Shown here: piece after piece, positions 27,787 to 51,900 of the stretch
Layout: each line of letters begins with the position of its first letter
Numbering within the stretch: the first letter of the stretch is position 1
From: Pycnopodia helianthoides
Lineage: Eukaryota > Echinodermata > Asteroidea > Forcipulatida > Asteriidae
NCBI GenBank assembly: GCA_032158295.1
Contig: CM063256.1
Span: 13,996,953 to 14,060,952 of the forward strand
Direction: 5' to 3'
Length of the DNA stretch: 64,000 nucleotides
Made by a program: the position numbers and the translations under genes
Notes under the pieces: generated by a model
The model's database searches: none
What the model was told of the DNA's origin: nothing
What the model saw: only the letters and a program-made list of their open reading frames with translations

Positions 27787-28742
27787 ACAACAATAACAAC
27801 AACACCTACAACGACAAAACTGTGTCATAGAAGTGTCAGACCCAATAAAACCTCTTATTATCAAGATATAAGAATCCTTTACAAATCTACAATATTCAAA
27901 CTTCTTACTGGTAATACATTCACCGTAAAAAGGTATTTGGGGGAAAACCCAGCAATAAACCACAATTAGAAATACCGTAGCAGGGAAATGACTTCCTTTT
28001 TTAATGGAAAAACTGTGACACAACAGGATATGACAGTCTTATAATGTAACCAACGGAATCATAGATTGATTTCACTCCAGATCAAAATGGCAATCAATAC
28101 GGATGCACAGCATTTTGTTTAAAATGGATGGAATATCAACTTGAAGGTTGTTGGTCTAGTTTCCTAGTAAGCACTACCAGTGCAACAACAACGAAGTTCT
28201 TTGACTGACGACTTCAAAGTAATGAATGCGTTAATACCATTTTGAACTCTTTTAATTGTGCTAAGTATAGTATGGTTAATATTCCCCAACGGTAATCAGT
28301 TCAAACTCAAACATTTCTCAAAATAGTTAGAGACTTTGTTGGTGACAATTTGTGGCAAGAGACTTTACCGCAGGTAAACACATTGTACTTAGAATTACAC
28401 ACATGCTCATAACTACAAGAACAATGGAAATATATTCACTGTGTCTACATAACTGCCGTCTAGCATTCCAAAGTCTCGTACTGAATTCAAACGCATCCTT
28501 AACATAATGTGAGTTTCTACCTCATATCACATCAGTAGTCGTTAACAAATCATGTGTCATCTCTTTAAACGGAAGAATGAGACTTTTGTTTATTTAAACT
28601 TGCTTAGATTCCTGTTTTTTATAGCTCATTTTCAATAGAAAAATTAAGCTCAAAACTTTTGGTATTCTTAGACAGTGACAGCAACAATAACAGCGACAGC
28701 AACAATGACAGCAGCAGCAGCAGCAACAGCGACATCAGCAGC

Positions 28743-28803
<61 letters not shown>

Positions 28804-28843
28804 GTAGCAACAACATCAGCAAGAGCAGCAACAACAACAGCAA

Positions 28844-28893
<50 letters not shown>

Positions 28894-28925
28894 TCAACAA
28901 CAAAAACAACAATAACAACAACAAT

Positions 28926-28965
<40 letters not shown>

Positions 28966-29003
28966 GTAGCAACAACAACATCAGCAAGAGCAGCAACACA
29001 ACA

Positions 29004-29044
<41 letters not shown>

Positions 29045-29171
29045 ACAATACACAACAATAACAACAACAAAACAACAAACAACAACAACACAACGACAAC
29101 AACAACAACAACAGTAGCAACAACAACATCACAAGCAACAGCAACAACAACAGCAACATCAACAACAACAG

Positions 29172-29203
<32 letters not shown>

Positions 29204-30158
29204 ACAACAATAACAACAACACCTACAACGACAAAACTGTATCATAGAAGTGTCAGACCCAATAAAACCTCTTATTATCTAGATATAAGAATCCTTTAAA
29301 AATCTACAATATTCAAACCTCTTACTGGTAATACATTCACCGTAAAAAGGTATTCGGGGGGAACCCAGCAATAAACCACAATTAGAAATACCGTAGCAAG
29401 GAAATGACTTCCTTTTTTAATGGAAAAACTGTGACACAACGGGATATGACAGTCTTATAATGTAACCAACGGAATCATAGATTGATTTCACTCCAGATCA
29501 AAATGGCAATCAATACGGATGCACAGCATTTTGTTTAAAATGGATGGAATATCAACTTGAAGGTTGTTGGTCTAGTTTCCTAGTAAGCACTACCAGTGCA
29601 ACAACAACGAAGTTCTTTGACTGACGACTTCAAAGTAATGAATGCGTTAATACCATTTTGAACTCTTTTAATTGTGCTAAGTATAGTATGGTTAATATTC
29701 CCCAACGGTAATCAGTTCAAACTCAAACATTTCTCAAAATAGTTAGAGACTTTGTTGGTGACAATTTGTGGCAAGAGACTTTACCGCAGGTAAACACATT
29801 GTACTTAGAATTACACACATGCTCATAACTACAAGAACAATGGAAATATATTCACTGTGTCTACATAACTGCCGTCTAGCATTCCAAAGTCTCGTACTGA
29901 ATTCAAACGCATCCTTAACATAATGTGAGTTTCTACCTCATATCATATCAGTAGTCGTTAACAAATCATGTGTCATCTCTTTAAACGGAAGAATGAGACT
30001 TTTGTTAATTTAAACTTGCTTAGATTCCTGTTTTTTATAGCTCATTTTCAATAGAAAAATTAAGCTCAAAACTTTTGGTATTCTTAGACAGTGACAGCAA
30101 CAATAACAGCGACAGCAACAATGACAGCAGCAGCAGCAGCAACAGCGACATCAGCAGC

Positions 30159-30237
<79 letters not shown>

Positions 30238-30277
30238 GTAGCAACAACATCAGCAAGAGCAGCAACAACAACAGCAA

Positions 30278-30315
<38 letters not shown>

Positions 30316-30416
30316 TCAACAACAAAAACAACAATAACAACAACAATAACAACCAACAACAACAACAACAACAACAACAACAGTAGCAACAACAACATCA
30401 GCAAGAGCAGCAACAA

Positions 30417-30475
<59 letters not shown>

Positions 30476-30532
30476 CAACAACAACAATAACAACAACAAT
30501 AACAACAACAAAACAACACAACACAACAACAC

Positions 30533-30582
<50 letters not shown>

Positions 30583-31654
30583 GTAGCAACAACAACATAG
30601 CAAGAGCAGCAACAACAACAGCAACATCAAGCAACAACACAGCAAACAACAACAACAGCAACAACACAGCAGCAGCAGCAACAGCAACAACAACAATAAC
30701 AACAACACCTACAACGACAAAACTGTATCATAGAAGTGTCAGACCCAATAAAACCTCTTATTATCAAGATATAAGAATCCTTTAAAAATCTACAATATTC
30801 AAACCTCTTACTGGTAATACATTCACCATAAAAAGGTATCGGGGGGAACCCAGCAATAAACCACAATTAGAAATACCGTAGCAAGGAAATGACTTCCTTT
30901 TTTAATGGAAAAACTGTGACAAACGGGATATGACAGTCTTATAATGTAACCAACGGAATCATAGATTGATTTCACTCCAGATCAAAATGGCAATCAATAC
31001 GGATGCACAGCATTTTGTTTAAAATGGATGGAATATCAACTTGAAGGTTGTTGGTCTAGTTTCCTAGTAAGCACTACCAGTGCAACAACAACGAAGTTCT
31101 TTGACTGACGACTTCAAAGTAATGAATGCGTTAATACCATTTTGAACTCTTTTAATTGTGCTAAGTATAGTATGGTTAATATTCCCCAACGGTAATCAGT
31201 TCAAACTCAAACATTTCTCAAAATAGTTAGAGACTTTGTTGGTGACAATTTGTGGCAAGAGACTTTACCGCAGGTAAACACATTGTACTCATAAATACAC
31301 ACATGCTCATAACTACAAGAACAATGGAAATATATTCACTGTGTCTACATAACTGCCGTCTAGCATTCCAAAGTCTCGTACTGAATTCAAACGCATCCTT
31401 AACATAATGTGAGTTTCTACCTCATATCACATCAGTAGTCGTTAACAAATCATGTGTCATCTCTTTAAAAGGAAGAATGGGACGTTTGATTATTTAAACC
31501 TGCTTAGATTCCTGTTTTTTATAGCTCATTTTCAATAGAAAAATTAAGCTCAAAACTTTTGGTATTCTTAGACAGTGACAGCAACAATGACAGCGACAGC
31601 AACAGTGACAGCAGCAGCAGCAGCAACAGCGACATCAGCAGCAACAACAGCAGC

Positions 31655-31724
<70 letters not shown>

Positions 31725-31766
31725 GTAGCAACAACATCAGCAAGAGCAGCAACAACAACAGCAACG

Positions 31767-31802
<36 letters not shown>

Positions 31803-31911
31803 TCAACAACAAAAACAACAATAACAACAACAATAACAACAACAACAACAACAACAACAGTAGCAACAACAACATCAGCAAGAGCAGCAACAACAACAGC
31901 AACAGCAACAT

Positions 31912-31958
<47 letters not shown>

Positions 31959-32008
31959 ACAACAACAATAACAACAACAATAACAACAACAACAACAAAC
32001 AAAAACAA

Positions 32009-32049
<41 letters not shown>

Positions 32050-32125
32050 GTAGCAACAACAACATCAGCAAGAGCAGCAACAACAACAGCAACATCAACA
32101 GCAACAGCAGCAACAACAACAACAG

Positions 32126-32157
<32 letters not shown>

Positions 32158-33121
32158 ACAACAATAACAACAACACCTACAACGACAAAACTGTATCATA
32201 GAAGTGTCAGACCCAATAAAACCTCTTATTATCAAGATATAAGAATCCTTTAAAAATCTACAATATTCAAACCTCTTACTGGTAATACATTCACCGTAAA
32301 AAGGTATTCGGGGAGAACCCAGCAATAAACCACAATTAGAAATACCGTAGCAAGGAAATGACTTCCTTTTTTAATGGAAAAACTGTGACACAACAGGATA
32401 TGACAGTCTTATAATGTAACCAACGGAATCATAGATTGATTTCACTCCAGATCAAAATGGCAATCAATACGGATGCACAGCATTTTGTTTAAAATGGATG
32501 GAATATCAACTTGAAGGTTGTTGGTCTAGTTTCCTAGTAAGCACTACCAGTGCAACAACAACGAAGTTCTTTGACTGACGACTTCAAAGTAATGAATGCG
32601 TTAATACCATTTTGAACTCTTTTAATTGTGCTAGGTATAGTATGGTTAACATTCCCCAACGGTAATCAGTTCAAACTCAAACATTTCTCAAAATAGTTAG
32701 AGACTTTGTTGGTGACAATTTGTGGCAAGAGACTTTACCGCAGGTAAACACATTGTACTCATAAATACACACATGCTCATAACTACAAGAACAATGGAAA
32801 TATATTCACTGTGTCTACATAACTGCCGTCTAGCATTCCAAAGTCTCGTACTGAATTCAAACGCATCCTTAACATAATGTGAGTTTCTACCTCATATCAT
32901 ATCAGTAGTCGTTAACAAATCATGTGTCATCTCTTTAAACGGAAGAATGAGACTTTTGTTTATTTAAACTTGCTTAGATTCCTGTTTTTTATAGCTCATT
33001 TTCAATAGAAAAATTAAGCTCAAAACTTTTGGTATTCTTAGACAGTGACAGCAACAATGACAGCGACAGCAACAGTGACAGCAGCAGCAGCAGCAACAGC
33101 GACATCAGCAGCAACAACAGC

Positions 33122-33153
<32 letters not shown>

Positions 33154-33205
33154 ACAACAACAACAACAACAACAGTAGCAACAACATCAGCAAGAGCAGC
33201 AACAA

Positions 33206-33252
<47 letters not shown>

Positions 33253-33343
33253 TCAACAACAAAAACAACAATAACAACAACAATAACAACAACAACAACA
33301 ACAACAACAGTAGCAACAACAACATCAGCAAGAGCAGCAACAA

Positions 33344-33402
<59 letters not shown>

Positions 33403-33458
33403 ACAACAACAATAACAACAACAAAAACAACAACAACAACAACAAAAAACAAAAACAA

Positions 33459-33502
<44 letters not shown>

Positions 33503-33548
33503 GTAGCAACAACAACATCAGCAAGAGCAGCAACAACAATAGCAACAT

Positions 33549-33580
<32 letters not shown>

Positions 33581-33590
33581 ACAACAACAG

Positions 33591-33622
<32 letters not shown>

Positions 33623-34507
33623 ATAACAATAACAACAACACCTACAACGACAAAACTGTATCATAGAAGTGTCAGACCCAATAAAACCTCTTATTATCAA
33701 GATATAAGAATCCTTTAAAAATCTACAATATTCAAACCTCTTACTGGTAATACATTCACCGTAAAAAGGTATTCGGGGGAACCCAGCAATAAACCACAAT
33801 TAGAAATACCGTAGCAAGGAAATGACTTCCTTTTTTAATGGAAAAACTGTGACACAACAGGATATGACAGTCTTATAATGTAACCAACGGAATCATAGAT
33901 TGATTTCACTCCAGATCAAAATGGCAATCAATACGGATGCACAGCATTTTGTTTAAAATGGATGGAATATCAACTTGAAGGTTGTTGGTCTAGTTTCCTA
34001 GTAAGCACTACCAGTGCAACAACAACGAAGTTCTTTGACTGACGACTTCAAAGTAATGAATGCGTTAATACCATTTTGAACTCTTTTAATTGTGCTAAGT
34101 ATAGTATGGTTAATATTCCCCAACGGTAATCAGTTCAAACTCAAACATTTCTCAAAATAGTTAGAGACTTTGTTGGTGACAATTTGTGGCAAGAGACTTT
34201 ACCGCAGGTAAACACATTGTACTCAGAAATACACACACGCTCATAACTACAAGAACAATGGAAATATATTCACTGTGTCTACATAACTGCCGTCTAGCAT
34301 TCCAAAGTCTCGTACTGAATTCAAACGCATCCTTAACATAATGTGAGTTTCTACCTCATGTCACATCAGTAGTCGTTAACAAATCATGTGTCATCTCTTT
34401 AAACGGAAGAATGAGACGTTTGTTTATTTAAACTTGCTTAGATTCCTGTTTTTTTATAGCTCATTTTCAATAGAAAAATTAAGCTCAAAACTTTTGGTAT
34501 TCTTAGA
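27566..34507. repeat. Macrosatellite: CAA/CAG array plus ~850-bp spacer, 5 units
   Basis: Low-complexity arrays lie at about 27566-27817, 28674-29237, 30089-30722, 31571-32189 and 33041-33654. Each is followed by a spacer of about 850 bp that is nearly identical between units (it begins AAAACTGTATCATAGAAGTG and ends CTTTTGGTATTCTTAGAC). Unit spacing is 1.41-1.48 kb. Array content varies in CAA, CAG, CAT and CGA mix and in length, while spacers differ by only a few bases per copy. Long open frames here (polyQ/N/S/T on +, polyL/C/A/V on -) are artefacts of the triplet repeat. Nothing in the spacer looks coding. Confidence 0.95.
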
Positions 34508-34926
34508 CCAAATTACAGTTTGTTTTTAATGAGTCAACAATTTCTGATTTGTTGTCGAACTTGGCCGCATTTAAGGTATTTTACACGGTGATCTGTACTC
34601 GGGCCATTGTAAGTTCTATTTTCACTCTAGAGGCCTTTAGAATATAAATTAAAAATCTGCTTTTTCAGTACCGCAGAATCATTTTGGGTTCTTGTTTGAT
34701 GTGAAACGCCTTCGTGGTGTAAATTGTTTAAACGCAGCCTCCAAAAAAAATATGAAAATGAAAATGCCGCAGCAGCGTTAGTCTGCATTAAGAACTAAAG
34801 TTGCTTTTGAAAATGCTGTTTAAATCGGTGCCCCATCCAAGAAGGAACACATTGTTCACATCAAGGTCTAACAAAAAATACCAAAGTCTCACTATTTGTC
34901 TATCTTATTTTCCTAATCTTAAAGAC
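34508..34926 (+). other. Presumed cellulase promoter and 5' UTR region
   Basis: It lies between the last macrosatellite spacer and the cellulase start. A TATA-like word AGAATATAAATT lies near 34629-34640. No other element is recognised. Promoter function is inference from position. Confidence 0.35.
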
Positions 34927-45023
<10,097 letters not shown>

Positions 45024-46315
45024 TGCTTTATCTGGTTGAACGAGTTACAAAGAAAGCGGCTGTGTGACACTGTGAAACACTTATCAAAGGCACAATATGA
45101 TTGATTACAAAAACAATTGTAGATTGAAGAAACTATTTTACAGTTTTCTATTTGCAGGTGTATTAGTCACTTGATCTCTTAATCATATTTCGATATGCCA
45201 CATAAAATGACCACAATGACTCAAGTCCGTGGCACAACAACAACTTCTACTCCGTGTTTCTCTCACAAAAAAACTGTTATTCTGTTTGCAGGACCGAAAA
45301 ACACTCAAATGGTAAAAACTACATTACAAGTTGACGAATGTATGGTTTAGAGTTTTAATCAAAATGTACTTCGACAATGTGCCGTAATTTGTGTTGCTTC
45401 AACCGCACTGTTCGACGGTTTACGAGTTCAATTTTTTATAATGCTATTTCGTTTTCCAAGTAAGAAAATAGTATAATTGCAAGAAATAGAGTTGCACTAT
45501 TGGTTTGCAAAAGAGGTGCACACACCATGGTAGTGCGTCAACGTTGCTCAAAGTAATTAACGAGTTTTTACTCGTAAGACTAACCTACCATTAACCGTAG
45601 GCGATTTATTTCAGTCATGATGATTAATTTAAAACTCTTATAGGAGAATACATGTTTGTATTTATTTTAGGAACGATGGATCAACAATCTATCTCATTCT
45701 CTTTTCGGCTGGGTTTAAGGAACAAAAGGATACAACAAAATATCCACCCCTCTTTTCGGCTAGTTTTGAGGAACAAGGGATAAAACAAATCTATCCTCTC
45801 ACTTTAATTCGATATTATGTGCAATAATATTTTGGAGTATGAAATTTTGCCAATTATTTTGCTAACAAAAGGGTAAAAATTAAAAGACCGTTAAAAATAT
45901 TTGTAAAAGTGCACCGATTTCTTTGTTTTGTTCTTGCAGTAATATTTTATAGAGAAAAAAAGTATAGTTTTAACATAAAAACAACTTAAAGAAAGTTGCT
46001 ATATATTTCAAAAACAAGTGGAATATTAAACATTGATGTTAAAAATGAACCTGTTATTTGTTGTTTTATAAAATAAAACCTTGAATTAATAAGACAATTC
46101 TCGGTGAATTATTAATACTATTATTATTGTTATATATTTGTGGTATTGAAACCAAGTATGCCTCATGCTCGCAATCCAGAGGAAACATACATGGGTGCTT
46201 GCTATGTGAACCAGAAATACTGAGGTTAACCCATACTCTTCCAGGATACAGGTTATGGATTCTTTTAATACGTGCACTATCAATATCCTAGTACACGGGC
46301 CCCACACCTTAACGT
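45024..46315 (+). other. Cellulase 3' UTR and intergenic DNA
   Basis: A likely poly(A) signal AATAAA lies at 46072-46077 (TTATAAAATAAAACC). Between 45680 and 45800 a ~65-bp sequence with CTCTTTTCGGCTGGGTTT and CTCTTTTCGGCTAGTTTT is duplicated. No other gene is seen. Confidence 0.5.
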
Positions 46316-46445
46316 CCCATCCACAGGACAAAGCATTTAAAGTTGCTCAAGGACACATGTACCGCGACCGGGATTCAAACCCACACTCTGCTGATCAGAA
46401 ACACAAGAGCTTGGGTCTGGTGCTCTAAACCGCTTGTAGCATATT
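46316..46445 (-). mobile_element. tRNA-Leu-like SINE (family S2), minus strand
   Basis: The minus strand reads AGCGGTTTAGAGCACCAGAC, CCAAGCTCTTGTG, CTGATCAGCAGAGTGTGGG and TTTGAATCCCGG, colinear with the copy at 13.7 kb, followed by TCCTTGAGCAACTTTAAATG. Confidence 0.75.
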
Positions 46446-47279
46446 GTGTAATGAATGAGCAAAAGGTCACAGAAACTGATAATAAAAAAAGTTTAAATTA
46501 TGATATTTTCCCTGAAATATAGATGGAGTCAGGCTCCTCAACCATCCCAACCCACCCATCCCAACTGTGCCCAGATTCGACAATATAACCATTAGGAAAA
46601 TGAAAGTGTAATAAAACGAATGACCAAAGCTTATGGATTATGGATCCAATAAGTTATCATGGTATCCCACTGAAAGAAAGCCTGACTTCTCTGCAGGCTC
46701 AGGATCGATTCCGTCTGGTAGAATAGCCTCTCAATAAAGGTTACGGTAACTTCGTTTTCTCAGCGTATAGAAAAAAAAAACTTTAATTTTCAAATTTCAG
46801 TCCAAACAATGGGCGAACAAAGATAAGTCCTCGATTTACCGGCTTAAAAACGTGTGTGCGTGTGAAGGGGTGGGGGTACTGTTCAAAATCTTCTGATTAA
46901 TCAATTACTTTCATTTCCTCCTGGAATTTCCTGATGCATGGTGTTTATTTATCATGCTGGTGGTGGAAACAAAAGATGCAAAACAACTCAGGTAACCACT
47001 TTGATTTCCGAAGTATTAGAAAGATAAATATTAGCCAGTAACCTGTTACATCCTGACACAAGGTTGTTGGTACATGTACTTGTTGTGTTGTAACTGTCAT
47101 TGAATCGCCACCTGTAGCTAAAATTGGAAATGATCTCGTGCAATCCAACTCCGTCATACCAAGAGTTTGTGCTTGGTAGGACAGAAGACGGCTCAATTCA
47201 TGTCGGTTCGATTAACACTCCTTTGTTCTATACGACTCAAAACAACCAATCGAATTGAATAAAAAGAATGATAGCAGTG
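46446..47279. other. Intergenic stretch, no gene seen
   Basis: No coding frame or RNA gene is recognised. AAACAATGGGCGAACAAAG near 46804 recalls a similar word at 180-196. Confidence 0.4.
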
Positions 47280-47690
47280 CGCAAAATGTCTAATGTTTTG
47301 ATTACTCGTTACCTCTTGTATATAATTACTCATGACTCACTGTGGATAATTACTCACAACTCATTAAATATAATTACTCGTCACTCATTAGAGATAATTA
47401 CTCATTACTCACTCTATGTTTAATCACTCATCACTCATTGTAGATTTACTCATTACTCATTATAGATAACCAATCATTACTCAATATAGATAATATCTCA
47501 CTACGCATTATAGAGAACTACTCATTAATCAATATAGATAATTACTCATTAATTACTAGGCCTATAGATAATTACTCATTAAAGATAACCACTCATGATC
47601 CTCAACGTGGATAGTTACTCATTAATCAATATAGATAGTTACTGGTTACTCGTTATAGATAACTACTAATTACCCATTGTAGACAAAGTG
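47280..47690. repeat. Degenerate short tandem repeat (ATAATTACTCATTACTC)
   Basis: About fifteen to twenty loose units built of TATAGATAATTACTCATT and CACTCATTA-like words. Unit length varies from about 18 to 30 bp. Non-coding. Confidence 0.8.
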
Positions 47691-48187
47691 TGCTTAAATG
47701 CCTAATATTGATAAACTAAATCGGTCACATTCCGTGTAAATTGATTTACTGCAAAAGAATCTGTAATGTCTCTGATTATTTATGTGTTTTTTATAGACAG
47801 GTTTGGAAACATGGAAATGTTACACTAACTTCTGCAAACTAACCCAATTTCCATAGTATAGTACCCTCCTCTAAAAAGTTGGGAACAGAAAAAAAGAACA
47901 TAACGTCTAATTAGGTGTTGATCCAATTTCTCTCTGATGTGCGGCTGCTTCAAAAATTTCCCTCGGAGTAGATGTTTTTAACTACATTATAACCGATTGG
48001 CCTATCACATCATAATCTTCATTTGTGTCATAAACTTGACACACTAAACACTCTCTACTCTACCGTTGGCGTTTAGTTTAGTCTATCTTGCGGTTAACGT
48101 TTTAGATATATGGGAAATCAAGTAATTTGATTTCCTCTTGGTAAAAACCTTCAAAAAACAAATAAACAAATAAACAAATAAATAAAC
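47691..48187. other. Intergenic stretch between the cellulase and FReD genes
   Basis: No gene is recognised. It ends in AAATAAACAAATAAAC low complexity near 48158-48195 that leads into the 98-bp repeat array. Confidence 0.4.
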
Positions 48188-48582
48188 AAACACTCAAACA
48201 AACAAACAAGCAAACGATAACCATTTCTTTGCCCCCACTTTCCAAACCCCCAAACCTCAGATTCTGGAACCACGGCTGATCGTATTTACACTCAAACAAA
48301 CAAACAAGCAAACGATAACCATTTCTTTGCCCCCACTTTCCAAACCCCCAAACCTCAGATTCTGGAGCCACGGCTGATCGTATTTACACTCAAACAAACA
48401 AACAAGCAAACGATAACCATTTCTTTGCCCCCACTTTCCAAACCCCCAAACCTCAGATTCTGGAGCCACGGCTGATCGTATTTACACTCAAACAAACAAA
48501 CAAGCAAACGATAACCATTTCTTTGCCCCCACTTTCCAAACCCCCAAACCTCAGATTCTGGAACCACGGCTGATCGTATTTA
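48188..48582 (-). repeat. 98-bp tandem repeat abutting the FReD stop codon
   Basis: About four units. The word GATCGTATTTA recurs at about 48278, 48376, 48474 and 48572 with identical spacing of 98 bp, and units differ by one or two bases. On the minus strand the first unit begins with the TAA stop of the FReD gene (TAAATACGATC), so the array forms the proximal 3' UTR. Confidence 0.92.
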
Positions 48583-48833
48583 CTGCTTCATTCTAATCTT
48601 CATCTCGGTGGTTTTCAGCGAGTAGAGGAAGCCTTTCCAACTGCGCCAGTTGACTCCCCTGGAAAACTCAACCGTGAGGCCGCCGAGGTACTCTCCGTTG
48701 AGGTTGGACGAGTGGCACGCGTTGTACCACCAGGCACCGCGGAACATGGCGGCACAGTTCCCGGAGTAGTCGTCGTTGTCTCTGTCTTTAGTCGAGAAGG
48801 GCTGGTTGTTATGGAGTCCACCCATCGAGTTAC
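48580..48833 (-). CDS. FReD exon c: C-terminal half with calcium loop
   Basis: The acceptor on the minus strand is CTTCCCAAG, preceded by a CT microsatellite. It reads [40 protein letters not shown] and [19 protein letters not shown], ending KIRMKQ and TAA. DRDND is the calcium site and C(x11)C is the terminal disulfide of FReDs. It enters in phase 1. Confidence 0.95.
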
Positions 48834-48837
48834 CTTG

Positions 48838-48918
<81 letters not shown>

Positions 48919-51900
48919 TTCAGATCTTCAAACGAACTATTATTCTTAATAGCTCCTAATGGCAAAGGTCGCGGGTTCGAATCCCATCCGAGTATTGTGT
49001 TTGTGGATTTTTGTCCACAGGACTCAGGAAATTACTGAGTGTAAAGTGCTTAAAACACATCCGTGTATTGGTAAAATATACTAAACAATCGAGTGTTCTT
49101 AGCAATATTTGTCCTGCTAAGTAAAATTTAACAGGGAACCAAACAATTACTTATCGTATCATGGCTGGTATCCTGTTTCTTTTTAAGCAATATTTTTCTG
49201 CTCAATGAAGTTTTGCATTCTTATGAGCTTAATTGTTTACTGACTGTAAAGCTCCGGTATGTTATTCGATTTTCCTTATTCATGCATAACAATAGCAACT
49301 TACCGGCAGTTCCCGAATATCCTCGCACTTTCAACGTGTAGTTGTCTTTAACACCAGCGATACTGAACGAATCGTAAATGGCGTACTTTGTGCTTCCCTC
49401 GAAGTCTGAGAGATCCACCCTGAGGTTGTACTCTCCCTGAGCGGTCAGACGGTGCAAGTTATCGTTACCGAGCCAAAATTCTCCCTCTAGATTCCCAAAG
49501 CCCTTGCTGTAGCTGTCAAAGTCCAAATAAAAATCAACACTACCGTCCTGACGCCGCTGGAAAACCTTTAACAAGAAAACGCAATTTTGACTTGGCTGTT
49601 TTAAGTCCAATGGCGACGATCGGCTTGGTTTTTAAACATTGGTACTCTAATTTTATTCATTGACAGACGGGGTTATCTTACCGTCCATCCACCACCGTCT
49701 GTCTCCATATCACAATACACCTGGAAAGCCTCACCGGAGTCTCGAGGTTGAACCGTGTACACGCCACTAATCGACACACCCCATGCAAGAATCTCAGAAC
49801 AATCCTTGGCGAAGATATCTGTTGAGTAAAAAGCGTAAACCGTTTACATAAATGTTTTTAATACATTGCATTGGACTGTCCGCTAATCTTCCCCCATCAA
49901 CTACGATGCTTTAAGGGACCAGGTTGACTTGTGTGTTTTTTAAGCTCTGTGGATCCTGGTTTGAATCACGCCTCGGACCGGAGCTTCGGATATGGATTTG
50001 GTTTTCAGTCCGTTCTTGATTCCGCATGTTTTCCCCTGTTTATTTGCATTCCTCCCACAATAATGCGTTTGATTATTATTCCCAGGGTCGACCAAGGTCT
50101 TACCCTTGACGTCATTGTAGTGGCCCATCCGTGTCAGACCCTATTCTAACCTGCTTGTGGAATTGATTTTACTTGGAGAAACCATTATTTTGGGCAGCCA
50201 TTTTGAATAATTTGAAAAAGTTGCTTCTTATGCTACCTATATTTTTTCAAAGGACAAATGTGCGATGGGTCTATAAAAATTGCCAAATATCTTTCTCATG
50301 ATATTCTGACTGTGTGCCAAAAAATCCATGCTTGTATCATCAAATGCACAATTCTCCCAAACACTTCTCCTATCTGCCCCACTGCTTGGATCTCACGTAG
50401 TGAATGACGTATACGTCAGTTTGTATACAAACTGTTTTGTTTATTCTAAGCTTAATGATGGCAAAGGTGCCGTCTGTTTTACATGTAGTCAGGAGAAAGA
50501 AAAAGCAGGAAAAATAAATGTTCGCAAAAAAAAAATTCAAGGGGGTGCTGGTTGTTTTGAAGTGCAACTAGTGAGCGAAGAGTGCAAAGCCATTATGGCG
50601 TGGGGTCCAGAGCCCGCTGAAGGGCCCCGGAAGCTTTGGGATCTAAAGATAACCAAAGAGACAGTTTTCCCATTTCTAATACTGTGTTGGAACTGGGGGA
50701 AAAAAGGCTCTAACCAACTGTCGTCGCATCACTAACTTGTACGAGCCTTGACCGTGGGAGAGATAGCTGTAAAACAAAGCACTAAAATACCACTTGGCAT
50801 ACCGCGTAGTGATTGACGTGTAAACTGTTTTGTTATCAAAGCTTAAAGGTGGCGAAGATGGAGAAGAAAGTCGTCCGTTTCGCATAATTTCAGGCAAAAC
50901 AAAAGAATGGAAAAAATGTTTAAAATGGAACATTGTGTCTTACCAGCTACTGTAGTTGAGACTATTGATTCGCTTCTCTCAGTTGCATCATTTATAGGAG
51001 CTTTGTTCATGGGAAAGGTATCTGCAAACCAAATCAAGAAAGTGAGAGAGCGAGAGCTATTCAAACTAAGTGTACTTGGCATATCGCGTAGTGATTGACG
51101 TGTAAACTGTTTTGTTTAATCAAAAGCTTAAAGATGGCAAAAATGAAGAAGAAAGTGGTCTGTTTCACATGATTTCAGGCGGAACAAAAGAATGAGAAAA
51201 ACAAAATATAAATGGAAAACTGTGTCTTACCGGTTTCTGTCTTTGTGACCAACTCGCTTCTCTCAGTCGCAATTATACTAGTCTTGTCCGTGGGAAAGGT
51301 ATCTGCAAGCCAAATCAAGATGGTGAGAGAGCTATTCAAACGTGGTGTAGTGATTGACGTGTAAACTGTTTTGTTTAATCAAAAGATTAAAGATGGCAAA
51401 AATGGAGAAGAAAGTCGTCTGTTTCACATGATTTCAGGCGGAACAAAAGGATGAGAAAAACAAAATTAAAATTGAAAACTGTGTCTTACCGGTTTCTGTC
51501 GTTGTGACTAACTCGCTTTTCTCAGTCGCATCGACTATGCTAGTCTTGTCCATGGGAAAGGTATCTGCAAACCAAATCAAGATAGTGAGAGAGATATTCA
51601 AACTAAGTGGTTTACTTGGCATACCGCGTAGTGATTGACGGGTAAATTGTTTTGTCATCAAAGCGTAAAGGTGGCGAAGACGAAGAAGGAAGTCGTCCGT
51701 TTCACATGATTTCAGGCAAAACAAAAGGATGGAAAATGTTTAAAATGGAACATAGTGTCTTACCGGCTACTGTCGTTGTGACTATTGATTCGCTTTTCTC
51801 AGTCGCATCAATTATACTAGTCTTGTCCATGGGAAAGGTATCTGCTAATCAAATCAAGAATGTGAGAGAGCTATTCAAACGTGGTGTTGTGATTGACGTG

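Noticed and set aside
27481..33799. Very long open frames encoding polyQ/N/S/T (plus) and polyL/C/A/V (minus)
   Set aside because: They arise because CAA/CAG repeats lack stops in several frames. All frames on both strands are open at once, and the flanking spacer frames are not conserved as coding.
50328..50735. 135-residue plus-strand frame in a FReD intron
   Set aside because: No recognisable domain, no splice sites, composition like intron, and partly made of array-intron words.
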